A DNA stretch of 5,711 bases from Candidatus Dadabacteria bacterium (lineage in GTDB: Bacteria; Desulfobacterota_D; UBA1144; Nemesobacterales; UBA2774). The stretch lies in contig SMWY01000025.1 of NCBI GenBank assembly GCA_004356555.1, positions 1-5,711 on the forward strand, given 5' to 3'. Below are positions 5,383 to 5,711 of the stretch, piece after piece (the first letter of the stretch is position 1; each line of letters starts with the position of its first letter). Made by a program: the position numbers and the translations under genes. The notes beneath the pieces are model-generated. The model saw only the letters and a list, made by a program, of their open reading frames with translations, was not told the origin of the DNA and did not search any database.

Positions 5383-5711
5383 TTACCTCTTAACCTTATA
5401 ACCTGCCTTTTTCATATCCCAAGTGTCTTTTGTAATACCCTTATCACGAAGTTTGTTCTTCTGAACCCTTTGAGTCCCGGTCTTGGGAAGTGATTCCTCA
5501 AATCTAATGAATCTTGGAATCATAAAGTAAGGCATTTTGGGCTCTAGAAACTTTATAAGTTTTACAGGATCGATTGTCTTACCTTTCTTTGGCACAACAA
5601 CTATCATGAGTTCGTCTTCAGCATAACGTCCGGCCTCAGCTTTAACTCCAATGGCGCCCGATTCTTCAACATCAGGATGAGAGCCAACGATCTTTTCGAC
5701 CTCAAAAGAGC
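5383..5711 (-). CDS. Acyl-CoA ligase (AMP-binding), crotonobetaine/carnitine-CoA ligase-like, C-terminal fragment
   Basis: The last 109 residues of a gene that starts beyond the window. It begins SFEVEKIVGSHPDVEESGAI, the typical C-terminal-domain opening of ANL-superfamily adenylating enzymes, continues through EDELMIVVVPKKG, MPYFMIPRFIRFEESLPKTG and TQRVQKNKLRDKG, and ends TWDMKKAGYKVKR. The MPYFMIPRFIRF segment and the TWD-KAGY tail match the CaiC-like subgroup. Such enzymes activate a carboxylic acid with ATP and load it on coenzyme A; the substrate cannot be read from this domain. The A10 lysine that contacts the adenylate, normally in a GK pair after PKTxx, appears as Arg in TQRV. I recall the same form in related ligases, so it may be a subfamily trait. 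The preceding hinge region is outside the window. Confidence 0.88.
   Translation of the reverse strand, partial: SFEVEKIVGSHPDVEESGAIGVKAEAGRYAEDELMIVVVPKKGKTIDPVKLIKFLEPKMPYFMIPRFIRFEESLPKTGTQRVQKNKLRDKGITKDTWDMKKAGYKVKR

Overview
The window looks like chromosomal DNA of a Gram-negative bacterium. Three proteins carry plausible Sec signal peptides, one looks like an outer-membrane barrel, and several starts have clear Shine-Dalgarno sites. The DNA is AT-rich by eye. The mix of a short AMP nucleosidase, a CaiC-type acyl-CoA ligase, a glycine-zipper protein and a DUF1152-like protein would suit an uncultured deltaproteobacterium-like lineage, but the sequence alone does not fix the taxon.

Left part (1-497, minus strand). 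The 5' end of a DUF1152-like gene enters from the window edge, with a TTG start at 169. Behind it lies the 3' remnant of an LCAT-like alpha/beta hydrolase (243-485), cut by an in-frame TAG. A candidate promoter with a small palindrome in its spacer lies between the two.

Middle part (498-3252, mostly plus strand). A ZIP-family-like membrane protein (498-1214) is followed 65 bp later by the short form of AMP nucleosidase (1280-2095). A 57-residue minus-strand ORF (2113-2286) follows; its C-terminus matches the glycine-zipper protein encoded about 2 kb away. A putative outer-membrane beta-barrel protein (2350-3252) comes next, with a run of eight G beside its GTG start.

Right part (3377-5711, all minus strand). 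In transcription order there is the C-terminus of a crotonobetaine/carnitine-CoA ligase-like enzyme, a signal-peptide protein of unknown function, a glycine-zipper envelope protein 29 bp behind it, and a second ZIP-like membrane protein. The two secreted proteins look like one transcription unit with its own promoter.

Taken together, this is mostly an envelope and metal-transport neighbourhood with one nucleotide-salvage enzyme. Both ZIP-like proteins lack the usual TM4 metal-site residues. There are also signs of gene decay and duplication (hydrolase remnant, truncated glycine-zipper paralogue). I see no CRISPR array, RNA gene, insertion sequence or clearly new multigene system.
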